Assembly: GCF_003865405.1 (NCBI RefSeq)
Contig: NZ_RQVQ01000019.1
Coordinates: 1-64,000 of the forward strand
Source: Paenimyroides tangerinum
GTDB lineage: Bacteria > Bacteroidota > Bacteroidia > Flavobacteriales > Flavobacteriaceae
Direction: 5' to 3'
Length of the DNA: 64,000 nt
Shown here: piece after piece, positions 17,621 to 27,058 of the stretch
Position numbering within the stretch: the stretch's first letter is position 1
Layout of the letters: every line of letters starts with the position of its first letter
Made by a program: the position numbers and the translations under genes
The notes under the pieces: model-generated
The model's database searches: none
The model's input: only the letters and a program-made list of their open reading frames with translations
What the model was told of the DNA's origin: nothing

Positions 17621-17720
17621 GTACGCAGCAGCGATGGTAGTGGTTAGCCCACAGTGTGTTTTTTTTCAAAAAACACACGAGGACTAGAAACGAACAGCGC
17701 GGTGCTTTAGCAGCTGCCCA
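17621..17720. repeat. GC-rich structured intergenic element with 11-bp hairpin
   Basis: About 100 bases with far higher GC than the surroundings. The core is a perfect 11-bp stem GTGTGTTTTTT / AAAAAACACAC (17654-17664 and 17668-17678) with loop TTC. It is flanked by GCAGCGATGGTAGTGG on the left and ACGAACAGCGCGG on the right. Flavobacterial genomes carry dispersed intergenic repeats with a similar layout (a GATGG-AGTGG arm, a variable hairpin, a purine-rich right arm), and this may be a member or relative. Transcription and function are unknown. Confidence 0.5.
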
Positions 17721-17732
17721 AAGAAGTCGAAA

Positions 17733-17765
17733 AGTCTGAAAGTCTGAAAGTCTGAAAGTTCTGAA
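17733..17765. repeat. 8-bp tandem microrepeat
   Basis: Three exact copies of AGTCTGAA (17733-17756) are followed by a fourth with one inserted T (AGTTCTGAA). A further direct repeat CATCTGTG(C/G) lies close by at about 17784-17800. The tract is non-coding and could be slippage-prone. Confidence 0.75.
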
Positions 17766-17840
17766 GTCGTAATATTTAAAAATCATCTGTGCATCTGTGG
17801 TATAAAAGAAAATTTTGAAAGCTTTTCATTAGAAAACTTT

Positions 17841-17928
17841 TAGGCAAGAGTTGAACAACTCCTAAGCAAGAGTTAGTCAACTTATGCGCAAGAGTTAAAC
17901 AACTCCTAAGCAAGTGTTTGATAACTTT
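17841..17928. repeat. Four imperfect tandem repeats of 22 bp
   Basis: Units start at 17841, 17863, 17885 and 17907, each built like TAAGCAAGAGTTNNACAACT plus two bases. Every unit holds a small inverted repeat; the best is GAGTTG-AA-CAACTC in unit 1. They lie between the TlpA terminator and the acnB terminator, so they are outside coding sequence. No spacers and no cas genes are present. Confidence 0.75.
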
Positions 17929-17944
17929 TAGTTTGTATAAATAA

Positions 17945-17976
17945 AAACGAGGTAACCTTTGCAGATTACCTCGTTT
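17945..17976 (-). terminator. Terminator of acnB
   Basis: AAACGAGGTAA / TTACCTCGTTT forms an 11-bp stem; on the minus strand it is followed by TTTTTATTT. It lies just past the acnB stop. Confidence 0.85.
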
Positions 17977-17998
17977 GGTATTTATGAATTTCTAGAAA

Positions 17999-20761
17999 TT
18001 ACTTTGTAGAAATCGGTTTGAATTTTGTTAAGTTGATTCCTTCAACTGCTGCTTTGTATTCTTCGATAGAAGGCATACGTCCTAAGATTGCAGAAAGTAC
18101 AACTACTGGAGTTGATGCTAATAAAGACTCACCTTTTTTACCATCTCTGTCCTCTACTACACGTCCTTGGAATAAACGAGTTGATGTAGCTAAAACAGTA
18201 TCTCCTTTTTCTGCTTTCTCTTGGTTACCCATACATAAGTTACAACCAGGGCGCTCTAAGTACATGATGTTTTCATATTCTGTACGAGCTGTAGATTTTG
18301 GTAACGCATCAGAAAACTCAAATCCTGAGTATTTTTGTAAGTATTCCCAATCTCCTTCTGCTTTTAACTCATCGATGATGTTGTAAGTTGGTGCAGCAAC
18401 AACTAATGGTGCGTTGAATTTAACTTCACCTTGTTGTTTTTCGATGTTTTTCAACATTTGAGAAACGATTTTTAAATCGTCTTTGTGAACCATACAAGAA
18501 CCTACGAATCCTAAATCTACTTTTTTATCGTTTCCGTAGAAAGATAATTCACGGATTGTATCGTGTGTATAACGTTTAGAAACATCAGCATTGTTTACGT
18601 CTGGATCTGCGATCATTGGCTCTTCAATTAAATCTAAATCGATAACTACCTCAGCGTAATATTTAGCATTTGCATCTGGAGTTAAAGCTGGTTTCTCACC
18701 TGATTTAATTTCCTCGATACGTTTGTTAGCTTTGTTGATTAATCCTTGTAAAACCGCATTTTTGTTATCCATACCTTTATCAATCATGATTTGGATACGA
18801 GATTTAGCAATTTCTAAAGATTCGATTAAAGTATCGTCTTGAGAAATACAGATAGATGCTTTTGCTTTCATTTCTGCAGTCCAATCCGTAAATGTAAACG
18901 CTTGATCTGCTAATAAAGTTCCGATATGAACTTCGATAATACGACCTTGGAATACGTTTTCTCCGTCAAATTGTTTCAACATTTGAGATTGCGTTGCATG
19001 AACTACATCACGGAAATCCATGTGTTGTTTCATTTCTCCTTTGAAGGTAACTTTTACAGATTCTGGAATTGGCATAGAAGCTTCACCAGTTGCTAAAGCT
19101 AAAGCTACAGTTCCTGAATCGGCACCGAAAGCAACACCTTTAGACATACGTGTATGTGAATCACCACCAATGATGATTGCCCACTCATCAATTGTGATAT
19201 CGTTTAATACTTTGTGGATAACGTCAGTCATTGAATGATATTCCCCTTTAGGGTCACGTGCAGTAATTACACCGAAATCATTCATAAACTTCATTAATTT
19301 AGGGATGTTAGCTTGCGCTTTTTTGTCCCAAACTGAAGCAGTGTGACATCCTGATTGGTAAGCTCCGTCAACGATTGGAGAAATAACAGTAGCTGCCATA
19401 GATTCTAATTCTTGCGCTGTCATTAATCCTGTTGTATCTTGAGATCCAACGATGTTTACTTCTACACGAACGTCTGAACCTGCATGTAAAACTTTTCCTT
19501 CTGCAACACCAACTGCATTTTTGTTGAAGATTTTTTCAACAGCAGTTAATCCTTGTCCTTCGATAGAAACTTCTTTTGAAGGAGCGAAAACTACAGGAGC
19601 CGTAACACCTAAAGTTTTAGCTGCAAATGTTTGAATTTTTTTACCAAAAACGATAGCGTAAGAACCACCCGCTTTGATAAATTCCATTTTTTGTGGAGTT
19701 AAAGCCTTAGAGATATCGATTAATTCTTGATCTCCGTTGTATAACTTTTTCTCTCTTGTATTGATAGTTAAAACAGTTCCTGTTGCAACTGAATAAACTT
19801 CTTCTAAGATTGGGTCACCAGCTTCGTTACGAACAACGTTTCCGTTTTCGTCCGTTTTCTTAACCCAGTTTTTTAAATCAATTCCAATACCTCCAGTTAC
19901 ATCAACTGTAGTTAAGAAGATAGGAGAAATTCCGTTTGTACCTGCTACGATTGGAGCGATGTTTACGAATGGAATATATGGAGAAGCTTGTTTACCTGTC
20001 CATAAAGCCACATTATTAACACCTGACATACGAGAAGATCCAACTCCCATTGTTCCTTTTTCTGCGATTAACATTACAGAAGCTTCTGGATGTTTAGCTT
20101 GTAAAGCTTTAATCTCTTCTTGAGCTGCTGGAGTAATCATACATTTTCCGTGTAATTCACGGTCAGAACGAGAGTGTGCTTGGTTTCCAGGAGAAAGTAA
20201 ATCTGTAGAAATATCACCTTCAGCAGCGATATAAGTAACTACTTTGATTTCTTCTGCAACAGCTGGTAATTCAGTAAAGAATTCTGCTTTAGCATAACTT
20301 TCTAAGATTTCTTTTGCTGTTTCGTTACCTGCGTGGAAAGCCACTTTTAAACGATCCATATCTGCATCATACAAGAAAACCTGAGTTTTTAAAACTTTAG
20401 CTGCTTGTTTAGCGATTTCTACATCATTACCTAAAGCTAAATCTAAAAGAACTTCAATAGAAGGTCCACCTTTCATATGAGATAATAACTCAAAAGCGAA
20501 AGTTGGTGTAATTTCAGCAACCGTTTCTTGCCCTAAAATAATTTCTTTTAAAAATTCAGCTTTAACACCAGCTGCAGGTGTTGTACCAGGCAAAGTGTTG
20601 TAAACAAAAAACTGAATTGAATCTGTTCTGTTTGGATTTGCTGTATCTTTAATTTGAGCGATAATTTCGCTTAATAATTCGGCACCGTCAATTGGTTTAG
20701 GGTGTAACCCTTGCCCTTTTCTTTCTTCGATTTCGTTAAGATAATCCGTGTAAAGGTTCAT
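17999..20761 (-). CDS. acnB: Aconitate hydratase B
   Basis: This 920-residue AcnB-type aconitase interconverts citrate and isocitrate in the TCA cycle. Features include the N-terminal HEAT-like AcnB domain (about 1-160), SRMSGVNNVALWTGKQ in the swivel part, CHTASVWDKKAQ, GGDSHTRMSKGVAFGADSG, and the 4Fe-4S cysteines in PGCNLCMGNQ at 840 and 843. It is slightly longer than the E. coli enzyme (865 aa), mainly through an insertion near residues 300-360. It is monocistronic, with a TATATTTG -7 box (minus strand, 20787-20794). Codon use is more biased than in neighbours, consistent with strong expression. Confidence 0.95.
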   Translation of the reverse strand: MNLYTDYLNEIEERKGQGLHPKPIDGAELLSEIIAQIKDTANPNRTDSIQFFVYNTLPGTTPAAGVKAEFLKEIILGQETVAEITPTFAFELLSHMKGGPSIEVLLDLALGNDVEIAKQAAKVLKTQVFLYDADMDRLKVAFHAGNETAKEILESYAKAEFFTELPAVAEEIKVVTYIAAEGDISTDLLSPGNQAHSRSDRELHGKCMITPAAQEEIKALQAKHPEASVMLIAEKGTMGVGSSRMSGVNNVALWTGKQASPYIPFVNIAPIVAGTNGISPIFLTTVDVTGGIGIDLKNWVKKTDENGNVVRNEAGDPILEEVYSVATGTVLTINTREKKLYNGDQELIDISKALTPQKMEFIKAGGSYAIVFGKKIQTFAAKTLGVTAPVVFAPSKEVSIEGQGLTAVEKIFNKNAVGVAEGKVLHAGSDVRVEVNIVGSQDTTGLMTAQELESMAATVISPIVDGAYQSGCHTASVWDKKAQANIPKLMKFMNDFGVITARDPKGEYHSMTDVIHKVLNDITIDEWAIIIGGDSHTRMSKGVAFGADSGTVALALATGEASMPIPESVKVTFKGEMKQHMDFRDVVHATQSQMLKQFDGENVFQGRIIEVHIGTLLADQAFTFTDWTAEMKAKASICISQDDTLIESLEIAKSRIQIMIDKGMDNKNAVLQGLINKANKRIEEIKSGEKPALTPDANAKYYAEVVIDLDLIEEPMIADPDVNNADVSKRYTHDTIRELSFYGNDKKVDLGFVGSCMVHKDDLKIVSQMLKNIEKQQGEVKFNAPLVVAAPTYNIIDELKAEGDWEYLQKYSGFEFSDALPKSTARTEYENIMYLERPGCNLCMGNQEKAEKGDTVLATSTRLFQGRVVEDRDGKKGESLLASTPVVVLSAILGRMPSIEEYKAAVEGINLTKFKPISTK

Positions 20762-21079
20762 AGTTTTGTTTATTGTTTATTTTGGTCAAATATAAATTCT
20801 AAACGACCGTTAGTTTATTTATTTTATTTTCTATAAATCAAAATAACACATAAATAGAATAAGTTGTTTTTATGTATTTATTTTGATTGGACAAAATTAT
20901 AAAAAGTAATTGAGATTTAAAAATTTTTAATAAAACCTTAATTTAAAAGAATTATTATTTGTATTCATTCTATTTCAATAGTTTTAATTCAATATTTTCA
21001 GAACCTTAATTATCGAAAATTAAAAATTTTATTGTTTTTTTATCTATTAGACATTTAAATCATATTCAAACTGATAATA
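20762..21079. other. acnB leader and promoter region
   Basis: No gene is seen. On the minus strand TATATTTG at 20787-20794 is a good -7 element about 26 bp before the acnB start; no matching TTG lies at the usual distance. The rest is AT-rich and featureless. Confidence 0.5.
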
Positions 21080-21114
21080 TAAAAAAAGTCACCATAATTA
21101 AATGATGACTTTTC
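21080..21114 (-). terminator. Terminator of the isomerase gene at 21120
   Basis: AAAGTCA pairs with TGACTTT around an AT-rich inner region, followed on the minus strand by a run of seven T. Confidence 0.7.
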
Positions 21115-21119
21115 TGTAT

Positions 21120-22487
21120 TTATTTTATCCAATTTGCTGATAATTCACAATTTTGATAAAAATCTGCAATTTTAACATAGGTATCTTTAATACTATTTTT
21201 AATCCATTTATCAACCGCTTCTTTCTTTTTATTTCTCAAAGCTACTTCACGGATTTTCATGTAATCTAAATTGTAATCCGCTGGATGTTCGTCATACATT
21301 GATGTTACTTGAATCATTCTGTAATATTCTCCAGGAGCACCCGGACGATCTGCGACAAACTTCGGAAGTGAAACTTCATTAAGTTCTAAATTAGAAACCA
21401 TTGAATAAAATACTGGATCTTCAATTCTGTTAATTTCAAATTTAGTATCTCCAGTAGAAGGATTAGTAACCAAACCTCCATTTAACTTATTTTCCTTTCT
21501 ATCTGTAACAGCTAAAGCAGCTTCAGCAAATGTCATTTCTTTATTTAGGATACTAAGTCTAATTTTATCTATTTTCTCTTTAGCTTCAACTACAGCTTCA
21601 GCACTTGGTTTTGGAGAAATCAGAATGTGACGAAGAGTTAATTTTGGTCCTTCGATTTTTTCCAAAAATATAATATGGTATCCATACTCAGTTTCAAATG
21701 GCATCGAAATCTCACCTTCTCTTAAACTGAAAGCCATTTCTTTAAATTCCTTCACAAATGGATCTTTCTTTGTCATTGTCATTAAACCTCCAGTAGCTAA
21801 AGAACCTGTATCTTCTGAATAAGCTATGGCTTTGTTATGAAAACTTGAACCGTATTGGATTACATCATTTCTGATTTCGTTTAAACGATCAATTACTTTT
21901 TGTTTTTCTGCTTTCGATATTTCTGGTTTAACAATAATCTCTGCTAACTCAACTTCTTTTCCAACAACTGGTAAATCATCTTTTGGAATAGCATTATAAA
22001 AACGTTTAACTTCTTCTGGAGAGATTTGAATATCTTTTACAATTTCATTTTGCATCGCATCTCCAAGCTTATTGGTCTTAACGATATCGAAAAAGAATGC
22101 TCTAAATTCTTCATACGATTTTTTGTTATATGCTTTCAATGTGTTATCCAAAGTCCCATATTGTTCAACCATTCGATCTACTTGAGTATCAATAAAAGTA
22201 TTTACCTCAACATCGGTAACAACCAAACTATCTTGTATAGCTTGATGTGCCATTAACTTACTATCTAAAAGAATATTAAGAAAATAGCATTTAGATTTAT
22301 CAGAAACGTCAACTCCATTTGCTTTAGCTTGAATATAACCTTGCGCAATATCAGATTCCAAAATAAAATGTTCTCCAACAACTGCAATTACACCATCAAC
22401 ACGTTTTTTTTCTTGAGCGGAAAGTGTATTTGTCACTAACCCAAAGAATACTGCAATAAGAGCAGTATTTTTATTAATTAAATTCAT
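21120..22487 (-). CDS. SurA-like periplasmic peptidyl-prolyl isomerase
   Basis: A signal peptide (ending about residue 24, SAQ) is followed by a SurA_N-type chaperone domain (VDGVIAVVGEHFILESDI) and two parvulin-type rotamase domains (about 175-280 and 285-390). Typical strings are FHNKAIAYSEDTGSLATGG, EYGYHIIFLEKIEGP and LTLRHILISPKPS. SurA-type proteins help outer-membrane proteins fold in the periplasm. It lies 91 bp downstream of another PpiC-type gene on the same strand. Confidence 0.88.
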   Translation of the reverse strand: MNLINKNTALIAVFFGLVTNTLSAQEKKRVDGVIAVVGEHFILESDIAQGYIQAKANGVDVSDKSKCYFLNILLDSKLMAHQAIQDSLVVTDVEVNTFIDTQVDRMVEQYGTLDNTLKAYNKKSYEEFRAFFFDIVKTNKLGDAMQNEIVKDIQISPEEVKRFYNAIPKDDLPVVGKEVELAEIIVKPEISKAEKQKVIDRLNEIRNDVIQYGSSFHNKAIAYSEDTGSLATGGLMTMTKKDPFVKEFKEMAFSLREGEISMPFETEYGYHIIFLEKIEGPKLTLRHILISPKPSAEAVVEAKEKIDKIRLSILNKEMTFAEAALAVTDRKENKLNGGLVTNPSTGDTKFEINRIEDPVFYSMVSNLELNEVSLPKFVADRPGAPGEYYRMIQVTSMYDEHPADYNLDYMKIREVALRNKKKEAVDKWIKNSIKDTYVKIADFYQNCELSANWIK

Positions 22488-22578
22488 ATTCTATTTCTTA
22501 ATTCTTTTTCAGTTTGAATAATGTACAAAGATACACGAGGATTTGGTTTCTTAACTTGTTTTTTGATTTTATTAAGAA

Positions 22579-24534
22579 TTAATTCTGCTTATATTTTGAT
22601 TTTAGTTGATTTAATATAGGTTTATTAATTTCAATCTTTGCATTTTCTTTTAAATCGTTTATCCATTGATTCTCAAAAACTTGCTGATATTCATAAATCA
22701 CATTTTGTTTTGCATCTTCTAATTCCAAGGTTTTTTCTGGGAAATATGCATCTGCAACTACAAAATAATACTTACCATCTTGTTCAAAGATTTCAGAAAC
22801 ACCTTCTCTTAAAACATAATTTTGCGGAAGATTTTTATTATTCTTTTCGAATTTACCTTTTCTAGAAACTAATAAATTCACATCAAGCATTCCGTTAATT
22901 TCTTCAGGTTTTTTACCTAAATTTTTAGAAATAAATTTCTGAGCTTTCTTAATATCAGCTTTCTTTTCAGCTTCATAAACGGTTCCATTTATAGCTTCGT
23001 TTTGATAAAATTTATTCAAGTTTGTTTTATAGAAATCTGTGTAACCAAGTGTATCGTTCTTTACTTTTTGCCAGATTTCAGTTTCCATTAAATCAAACAA
23101 AAGCAATCCTTCCTTAAACTCTTTAGTTGTATTTTTAAATTCTGGAAATTCATTTTCTAAATTATTATTGTAATAATCTAATATTTTTTCAGAAACAAAA
23201 TCATTATAAACATGATCAATTCCATTTACAATTGGAGTAATTGCAGCAAAATTAACGCCTTTCTTAGTTATAAATTCAGAGAAATCTTTTTCAGATATTT
23301 TTTGATCTGCGAATTTTGCTAACTCATTATTCGTTTTTAATCCTTTTAGGTATTCAGGCTTAGTAACATTCTTTTCTACAAATTTCACAAAACCAGAATA
23401 GTTTTTATTATTCTCCTTGTAATTATATTTCTTTTTTAAATGTGCAACCAATTGTTCATTTATAATTCGAGAACGAGAATCTGATTGTACTTTTTGTTTG
23501 TAAAAAAACTTTCTTTCATCGAATGTTGGTATCTTTTCTTCAGAAACCAATTTTACAATATGCCATCCATGCTGACTTTTGAATGGTTTTGAATAATCTT
23601 CAGCTTTCTTCAATTTATAAACTTCATCATCTAAATTATCAATTGAAATAACTCCTGGATCATAATTTCCGAATTTTCCACCATTTGCTTTACTGGTCGT
23701 ATCATCGGAAAATTGCATAACTAAATCTTCGAATTTTTCACCATTCTGAAGTTTTGCATAAATATCGTCCATGATTAACTTGTTCGGGTCAACCAAAGCT
23801 ACATCTTCTTTATTTTGAATAAAAATCTGAGCAACAGTTTGTTTTCCTCGACGCAAACGTTTGTCATCAACCTTTATTAAATGATATCCAAATTGCGAAC
23901 GAATTGGCATTGAAACTTGACCAACCGGCGTGTTGTAAGCTCCTGTTTCAAAAGGATAAACCATTCTCAAAACAGAAAAATATCCTAAATCACCTTTATT
24001 TGTCTTTGCAGAAGGATCTTCAGAAAATTCGACAGCAGCTTCACCAAAATCTTTTCCGTTTACAATTTGGTTTCGAATATCCATCGCTTTATTATAAGCT
24101 TTTAAAGAATCTGCTGGAGTTACAAATTCATCAGCTAAAACGATAATATGAGAAGCCTTAATTTCATACAAAGAACGCTCATAAGCTTCTTTTGCCAAAC
24201 GCTCAAGTGTTTCTTCATTAGTTAAATATTGTTCAGCTAATTGTTTACGATGTGAATCAAACTCATTAATATGAGCAGCTCTTTTATCTAAACCCAAATC
24301 ATAAGCTTTAGCTACTTTTAATTTATAAAGAACAAATAAGTCTAAATAATTTTCGATATTTTTTTGTTGATCATCCTTTATAAGATCTAAATTTTTGGTA
24401 TATATACGTTCAAACTCACCAACTGTAAAAGGTACACCGTTAATTTTTAAAAGTTCGTCAGAAGCATTTTGTGCATTTCCGTTAAAAGAAACAAATCCGA
24501 ATAACGAAAAATATACAAGTGATTTTAAGTTCAT
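22579..24534 (-). CDS. Large periplasmic PpiC-type peptidyl-prolyl isomerase
   Basis: This 651-residue protein has a Sec signal (residues 1-22, GNAQ) and two consecutive parvulin domains: about 120-225 with YEIKASHIIVLADE and GDLGYFSVLRMVYPFE, and about 230-335 with AQIFIQNKEDV and SQHGWHIVKLVSEEKIP. A long helical C-terminal region of unknown fold follows. Together with the downstream SurA-like gene it suggests an outer-membrane-protein folding unit. It is divergent from prfC. Confidence 0.85.
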   Translation of the reverse strand: MNLKSLVYFSLFGFVSFNGNAQNASDELLKINGVPFTVGEFERIYTKNLDLIKDDQQKNIENYLDLFVLYKLKVAKAYDLGLDKRAAHINEFDSHRKQLAEQYLTNEETLERLAKEAYERSLYEIKASHIIVLADEFVTPADSLKAYNKAMDIRNQIVNGKDFGEAAVEFSEDPSAKTNKGDLGYFSVLRMVYPFETGAYNTPVGQVSMPIRSQFGYHLIKVDDKRLRRGKQTVAQIFIQNKEDVALVDPNKLIMDDIYAKLQNGEKFEDLVMQFSDDTTSKANGGKFGNYDPGVISIDNLDDEVYKLKKAEDYSKPFKSQHGWHIVKLVSEEKIPTFDERKFFYKQKVQSDSRSRIINEQLVAHLKKKYNYKENNKNYSGFVKFVEKNVTKPEYLKGLKTNNELAKFADQKISEKDFSEFITKKGVNFAAITPIVNGIDHVYNDFVSEKILDYYNNNLENEFPEFKNTTKEFKEGLLLFDLMETEIWQKVKNDTLGYTDFYKTNLNKFYQNEAINGTVYEAEKKADIKKAQKFISKNLGKKPEEINGMLDVNLLVSRKGKFEKNNKNLPQNYVLREGVSEIFEQDGKYYFVVADAYFPEKTLELEDAKQNVIYEYQQVFENQWINDLKENAKIEINKPILNQLKSKYKQN

Positions 24535-24687
24535 AATTCTTTATTTTAAAAAACTAAATTAATTATTCTTAACAAAAATAACAATTTCAAAATTCTATTT
24601 CTACCCAAAAAACATACTTAACAAAATATTATCGCTTTTTTATCCAAATCTGCTTTGAAAGTGTTTATTATCTGAAATAAAAAGTAC

Positions 24688-24695
24688 TATTTTTG
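24688..24695 (+). promoter_or_regulatory. -7 promoter element of prfC
   Basis: TATTTTTG lies 19 bp before the ATG at 24715. No TTG is found at the usual spacing; TTTG at 24654-24657 is too far (30 bases). Confidence 0.45.
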
Positions 24696-24714
24696 CAGTC
24701 CTAATTACAAGATA

Positions 24715-26307
24715 ATGAGTTTTAAAAACGAAATATTACGCAGAAGAACTTTTGGAGTTATTGCCCATCCAGATGCTGGTAAAACTACTTTGACAGAAAA
24801 ATTATTATTATTTGGTGGAGCAATTCAAGAAGCTGGAGCCGTTAAAAGTAATAAAATTAAAAAGGGAGCAACTTCCGATTTCATGGAAATTGAGCGTCAA
24901 AGAGGAATTTCTGTTGCAACTTCTGTTTTAGCTTTTAATTATAAAGATAAGAAAATAAACATTTTAGACACACCTGGTCACAAGGATTTTGCTGAAGATA
25001 CTTTTAGAACTTTAACTGCTGTAGATTCGGTTATTGTTGTAGTTGACGTTGCAAAAGGTGTTGAGGAACAAACTGAAAAACTAGTTGAAGTTTGTAGAAT
25101 GCGTAACATCCCGATGATTGTTTTCATTAACAAATTAGATCGTGAAGGAAAAGATGCTTTTGAATTACTTGATGAAGTTGAACAAAAATTAGGTTTGCGA
25201 GTAGCTCCACTTTCTTTCCCAATCGGAATGGGATACGATTTTAAAGGAATTTATAATATTTGGGAAAAGAATATTAACCTTTTTTCTGATGATAGTCGTA
25301 AAAATATTGAAGATGTAATCACGGTTTCTGATTTACAATCTGAAGAATTAGATCAGTTGATTGGTGAAAAACCAGCAAATCGTTTACGTGAAGAATTAGA
25401 ATTATTAGAAGAGGTTTATCCAGCTTTTAATAGAGATGAATATATCAATGGAGATTTACAGCCTGTTTTCTTTGGATCTGCCTTAAATAACTTTGGTGTT
25501 CGAGAGCTTTTAGATTGTTTTATTGAAATTGCACCTTCACCTCGTGCTAAAGAATCTGACACACGTTTGGTTCAACCAGATGAAACTAAATTTTCTGGAT
25601 TTGTATTTAAGATTCACGCAAACATGGATCCAAAACACCGTGATCGTTTAGCGTTTATCAAAATTGTTTCTGGAACATTTGAAAGAAACAAACCTTATAT
25701 GCACGTTCGTTTAGGAAAGAATTTAAAATTCTCTTCTCCAAATGCATTCTTTGCTGAGAAAAAAGAAATTGTAGATATTTCTTATGCAGGAGATATTGTT
25801 GGATTACATGATACTGGAAACTTTAAAATTGGAGATACTTTAACTGAAGGAGAAATTATGAATTACAAAGGAATTCCGAGTTTCTCTCCAGAACATTTCC
25901 GTTATGTTAATAATGCCGATCCAATGAAATCTAAACAATTAGAAAAAGGTGTTGATCAATTAATGGATGAAGGAGTTGCTCAGTTATTTACTTTGGAGAT
26001 GAATGGTCGTAAAATCATCGGAACTGTTGGAGCTCTACAATACGAAGTTATTCAATATCGTTTGGAACATGAATATGGTGCTAAATGTACTTATGAAAAT
26101 TTTCCAGCTTTTAAAGCTTGTTGGGTTCGACCAGAAGATCCAAAAAATGAAGAATTTGCCGAATTTAAGCGTGTAAAACAAAAATTCTTAGCTAAAGATA
26201 AATCAGGACAATTGGTTTTCTTAGCAGATTCAGAGTTTTCGATTCAAATGACGCAGAGTAAATATCCTTCAGTTAAGTTAGATTACGTTTCTGAACGAAT
26301 TTTATAA
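24715..26307 (+). CDS. prfC: Peptide chain release factor 3
   Basis: This 530-residue translational GTPase has all G motifs: AHPDAGKTTLTEKLL (G1), the RQRGISV switch (G2), LDTPGHKDFAED (G3) and FINKLDREGKD (G4). The length and the RF3 C-terminal domain (TLEMNGRKIIGTVGALQYEVI) separate it from EF-G and LepA. RF3 recycles RF1 and RF2 from terminating ribosomes. It is followed after 14 bp by a small exported protein gene. Confidence 0.95.
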   Translation: MSFKNEILRRRTFGVIAHPDAGKTTLTEKLLLFGGAIQEAGAVKSNKIKKGATSDFMEIERQRGISVATSVLAFNYKDKKINILDTPGHKDFAEDTFRTLTAVDSVIVVVDVAKGVEEQTEKLVEVCRMRNIPMIVFINKLDREGKDAFELLDEVEQKLGLRVAPLSFPIGMGYDFKGIYNIWEKNINLFSDDSRKNIEDVITVSDLQSEELDQLIGEKPANRLREELELLEEVYPAFNRDEYINGDLQPVFFGSALNNFGVRELLDCFIEIAPSPRAKESDTRLVQPDETKFSGFVFKIHANMDPKHRDRLAFIKIVSGTFERNKPYMHVRLGKNLKFSSPNAFFAEKKEIVDISYAGDIVGLHDTGNFKIGDTLTEGEIMNYKGIPSFSPEHFRYVNNADPMKSKQLEKGVDQLMDEGVAQLFTLEMNGRKIIGTVGALQYEVIQYRLEHEYGAKCTYENFPAFKACWVRPEDPKNEEFAEFKRVKQKFLAKDKSGQLVFLADSEFSIQMTQSKYPSVKLDYVSERIL

Positions 26308-26321
26308 ATATTGTTATTTAA

Positions 26322-26897
26322 ATGAAATATATATCAATTTTATTTTTGTTTTTTATAACAATTCAAAATCCAATCTATTCTCAAGAAAAAGGAGACAAAG
26401 CTAGACTTGTTTTATACAGTTCATTAACAGACACTTTAAAGGTAAATGTTAAAAATGCGTATCCGTTCGGATTAAATTTTGATGCAGCTAGTTCATATGC
26501 TGGCGGAAAAGTTTATTTTTTTGAAAACGCAAAACGTATAAAACGTAAAGCAAATGAAATTAAATATTTAGAATTTAAAGATCGACAAGGAAAACTGAGA
26601 AGATATACTTTCAATCCGAGATTAGAAATGTCTAATGTTTCTGAAATATTAGTTTCTGGGAAAATTAATTTGTTTTTAAACGTAAGTTTGGTAGGAATTT
26701 CAAATCGAAGCGCCATTCGTTTTCTTGAGAAAGAAGATGAAATAATTCCTTTTAATGGTTTTAATAAACCTAAGAAATTAAGAGAAAATCTAATCAGAAT
26801 GATGTCTGATGAACCTGAACTTCAAAAAAGGTTGGAAAATTCTAAACTTGAAGATCACGAAATCCTTGCAATCATAAAAGAATACAATAGTTTATAA
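26322..26897 (+). CDS. Exported protein of unknown function
   Basis: The signal peptide spans residues 1-20 (IQNPIYSQ). The 170-residue mature part is mostly beta-rich (LVLYSSLTDTLKVNVK, then YAGGKVYFFENAKRIKRK) with a charged helical C-terminus. I recognise no domain. It is probably co-transcribed with prfC (14-bp gap) and ends at a strong terminator. Confidence 0.6.
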   Translation: MKYISILFLFFITIQNPIYSQEKGDKARLVLYSSLTDTLKVNVKNAYPFGLNFDAASSYAGGKVYFFENAKRIKRKANEIKYLEFKDRQGKLRRYTFNPRLEMSNVSEILVSGKINLFLNVSLVGISNRSAIRFLEKEDEIIPFNGFNKPKKLRENLIRMMSDEPELQKRLENSKLEDHEILAIIKEYNSL

Positions 26898-26899
26898 AC

Positions 26900-26926
26900 A
26901 AAAAACGACCATAAGGTCGTTTTTTG
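26900..26926 (+). terminator. Terminator of prfC unit
   Basis: AAAAACGACC pairs with GGTCGTTTTT over a 4-base loop, followed by a T-run. Confidence 0.85.
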
Positions 26927-27058
26927 TTTACTATAAATAATAGAGTTTAATTTTTTATAAGTTTTTCGGTATGCGTTTTCCCGTATGAATAAAAAATAAC
27001 AAAACACATCTTTCTACTATTAATAATCGTTTAGAAATAGTAACTTCAATTCAAAAAT

